From Chitinophaga eiseniae (GTDB lineage: Bacteria > Bacteroidota > Bacteroidia > Chitinophagales > Chitinophagaceae): 64,000 nt of DNA. The first letter of the stretch is position 1. The number at the start of each line of letters is the position of its first letter. A program made the position numbers and the translations under genes. A model generated the notes under the pieces. The model searched no databases and had not been told where the DNA came from. It saw only the letters and a list, made by a program, of their open reading frames with translations. Location: contig NZ_JABAHZ010000006.1 in NCBI RefSeq assembly GCF_012641265.1, forward strand, positions 372,001 to 436,000, given 5' to 3'. Of the stretch, positions 62,406-64,000 are shown piece after piece.

Positions 62406-63224
62406 TCATTTTTTCACAAAATCATCTACTGCTTTTTTCACGCTGCCAGCCTTGAGTAACAGCTCCTGGGCCTGGTTATAGTCGGTGAGTGATAGCTGTT
62501 CCATCAGCATTTTTACGCCACGGTCTACCAGCTTTTCGTTGCTGAGCTGCATATTCACCATCTTGTTATCTTCAACCCTGCCCAATTGTATCATCACGGC
62601 AGTAGAAATCATATTCAATACCAGTTTTTGCGCCGTACCGCTTTTCAGGCGGGTACTACCGGTTACAAACTCAGGGCCCACCACTACTTCCACCGGGAAG
62701 TCTGCTGCCGCTGAAACCGGCGTATCGGGGTTACAGCTGATGCTGCCGGTTACAATACCATGGCCGCGGCATTCATCCAGCGCGCCAATCACATAAGGCG
62801 TAGTACCACTGGCTGCAATACCTACCACCACATCTTTGTCAGTAATATTATACGCTTGTAAGTCAGCCCAACCCTGCTGCCTGTCGTCTTCTGCAAATTC
62901 CACTGCCTTGCGGATGGCACTGTCGCCGCCTGCAATGAGCCCTACTACCAGTCCCTGGGGCACGCCAAAGGTAGGCGGGCATTCCGACGCATCTACTACT
63001 CCCAGGCGGCCGCTGGTACCTGCGCCTAAATAAAACAAACGGCCACCGGCCAGCATTTTATCGGCAATGGCAGTGACCAGCTTTTCAATCTGGGGAATAC
63101 ACTTCTCCACTGCCAACGGAACGGTCTGATCTTCCTTGTTCATATTCACCAGCAATTCGGTCACGCTCATTTTCTCGAGGTGGCGGTAATGGGAAGCCTG
63201 TTCCGTTACTTTAATAAATGACAT
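62406..63224 (-). CDS. murQ: N-acetylmuramic acid 6-phosphate etherase
   Basis: This 272-residue SIS-domain enzyme splits MurNAc-6-phosphate into GlcNAc-6-phosphate and D-lactate in cell-wall recycling. Motifs are RLFYLGAGTSGRLGVVDASE, with the catalytic acid in ASECPPTFG, GIAASGTTPYVIGAL, and TGSTRLKSGTAQKLVLNMIS. The start MSFIKVTEQ at 63224 is taken because the longer frame overlaps the kinase gene. The kinase gene ends 19 bases upstream. MurNAc could come from the NamZ-like enzyme at 5.2 kb. Confidence 0.95.
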   Translation of the reverse strand: MSFIKVTEQASHYRHLEKMSVTELLVNMNKEDQTVPLAVEKCIPQIEKLVTAIADKMLAGGRLFYLGAGTSGRLGVVDASECPPTFGVPQGLVVGLIAGGDSAIRKAVEFAEDDRQQGWADLQAYNITDKDVVVGIAASGTTPYVIGALDECRGHGIVTGSISCNPDTPVSAAADFPVEVVVGPEFVTGSTRLKSGTAQKLVLNMISTAVMIQLGRVEDNKMVNMQLSNEKLVDRGVKMLMEQLSLTDYNQAQELLLKAGSVKKAVDDFVKK

Positions 63225-63243
63225 ATTGATAACTTGAAAATGA

Positions 63244-64000
63244 TTAACGATGATACTCCAGCAATCCGTCCATAGGCGTACGCAATACCTTGCCCATGGG
63301 CAATTCATATAGTTCGCATAACTCTGTCAGGATGTCGCGGAAAGTCCAGGCTACCCCACCGGTAAAATGCAGGGAGGTGGTCCAGCTTTCCCGGTATTTA
63401 TAAATATGATTAAAGAAGAAGTCGTTTAAACCATCTTCCAGGATATTTTCAATCATGAAATGCTGGCGGTTTTCCGAGAGAAACGTCGTAAACCCGGCCA
63501 GGTAGCGGTTGGCTAACGGTTTACGATATACGTTTTCCAATATTTCATCTTTATTGGTATTGTATTTATATTCAAAGCGGGCGTGCAGGTCTTCATCAAA
63601 ACTGTTGTAGAGGTAGTACTGCAACACTTTTCTGCCCAGGTAAGCTCCGCTGCCTTCGTCGCCCAGGATGTATCCCAGGCCGGGATTATTCTTTACAATC
63701 TCCTTACCATCATAATAACAGGAATTGGAACCAGTACCCAAAATACTGACTACGCCTTCTTCCCGTCCGCAAAGTGAGCGGGCAGCCCCCATCAGATCGT
63801 GCTGTACCTCTGCTTCGGCCTGTGGCCAAACGGCCCTGATAGCATCGGTGACCAATTGCAGATTCTTTGGCTGGGATAGACCGGTGCCATAAAAATAAAC
63901 GGCTGTTACCTGGCTATTGGCGGGCAATTGCGGCTGCAGCTCTGTTGCCAGGATAGCCCTGATTTGCTCTGCTGACTGAAAATAGGGGCTTACCCCCTGC
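63244..64000 (-). CDS. BadF-type amino-sugar kinase, N-terminus outside the window
   Basis: 252 residues are visible; roughly the first 30-35 residues, including the phosphate-1 loop, lie beyond 64000. The family is the BadF/BadG/BcrA ATPase group (GlcNAc/MurNAc kinases). Visible parts are GEEGVVSILGTGSNSCYYDG (phosphate/adenosine region) and GYILGDEGSGAYLGRKVL, with a C-terminal FTGGVAWTFRDILTE. The frame runs on unbroken to the window edge (GVSPYFQSAEQI). Next to murQ, a MurNAc/GlcNAc kinase (MurK-like) is the natural call. This is inference from context. Confidence 0.85.
   Translation of the reverse strand, partial: QGVSPYFQSAEQIRAILATELQPQLPANSQVTAVYFYGTGLSQPKNLQLVTDAIRAVWPQAEAEVQHDLMGAARSLCGREEGVVSILGTGSNSCYYDGKEIVKNNPGLGYILGDEGSGAYLGRKVLQYYLYNSFDEDLHARFEYKYNTNKDEILENVYRKPLANRYLAGFTTFLSENRQHFMIENILEDGLNDFFFNHIYKYRESWTTSLHFTGGVAWTFRDILTELCELYELPMGKVLRTPMDGLLEYHR

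Noticed and set aside
1..64000. tRNA, rRNA, IS elements or prophage genes
   Set aside because: I looked for tRNA T-loop sequences, transposase motifs and phage genes while reading and saw none. Very divergent or small RNA genes cannot be excluded without a covariance search.

Overview
The window is a gene-dense stretch of chromosome from a member of the Bacteroidota, most likely a Chitinophaga-like bacterium (Chitinophagaceae). Several signs point there. Promoters of the Bacteroidota type recur: a TAnnTTTG box, at the best sites preceded by TTG or TTTG 17-20 bases upstream. The succinate dehydrogenase has a single-subunit, five-helix cytochrome b. PurM is the long, roughly 390-residue form. 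There is a BlaI/M56-TonB module, and a PolB-type exonuclease sits beside holA. I saw no rRNA, tRNA, insertion sequence, prophage or CRISPR array, so this reads as ordinary core chromosome. Genes are packed on both strands, and most convergent gene ends share a strong hairpin terminator.

Layout. 0-8.4 kb: the N-terminal part of a TolQ/ExbB proton channel, peptidase T, cobalamin-independent methionine synthase with a small Cys-rich protein behind it, an FKBP isomerase, a NamZ-like muramidase, fmt and a LysM protein. 8.4-15.6 kb (minus strand): an rRNA m5C methyltransferase, the three-subunit proton-translocating transhydrogenase (pntAA, pntAB, pntB), and the last two heme enzymes (hemG/hemY type, hemH). 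15.7-23 kb (plus strand): hemA-hemC-hemD-hemE-hemF-hemB-hemL, closed by a terminator. Together with the divergent hemH-hemG pair, every step from glutamyl-tRNA to protoheme is encoded within about 10 kb. 23-29.5 kb: a tripartite RND efflux operon preceded by a palindromic operator candidate. 29.5-37.7 kb: an esterase, a methyltransferase, a glycosyltransferase, an unknown secreted protein, OxyR with both peroxide-sensing cysteines, an M48 lipoprotein protease, plsY, prmA and a small secreted protein.

37.8-48.9 kb: pnp with an Arg/Gly-rich tail, rpsO, an FtsE-like ATPase, then a BlaI repressor, an M56 protease carrying two TonB C-terminal domains and a free-standing third copy. These are followed by purM and ribF on a divergent promoter region, and by a minus-strand run of a PolB-like exonuclease, holA and a membrane protein. 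48.9-58 kb: a membrane-anchored coiled-coil protein, a single-domain response regulator, a YbiT-type ABC-F ATPase, a beta-carbonic anhydrase with murI, an oligopeptidase B-like lipoprotein and a Tat-exported Gfo/Idh/MocA oxidoreductase. 58-64 kb: sdhCAB, an acidic unknown protein, murQ and the C-terminal part of a BadF-type sugar kinase.

Three themes recur. The first is aerobic energy metabolism (heme, Sdh, transhydrogenase, OxyR). The second is peptidoglycan turnover (NamZ-like, LysM, MurI, MurQ, the kinase). The third is envelope regulation (ExbB, TonB domains, M56/M48 proteases). I found no obviously novel defence or mobile system. The least understood items are the BlaI/M56/TonB module, the exonuclease-holA pair, an Asp-to-Asn change in the RND proton relay, and several unknown proteins.
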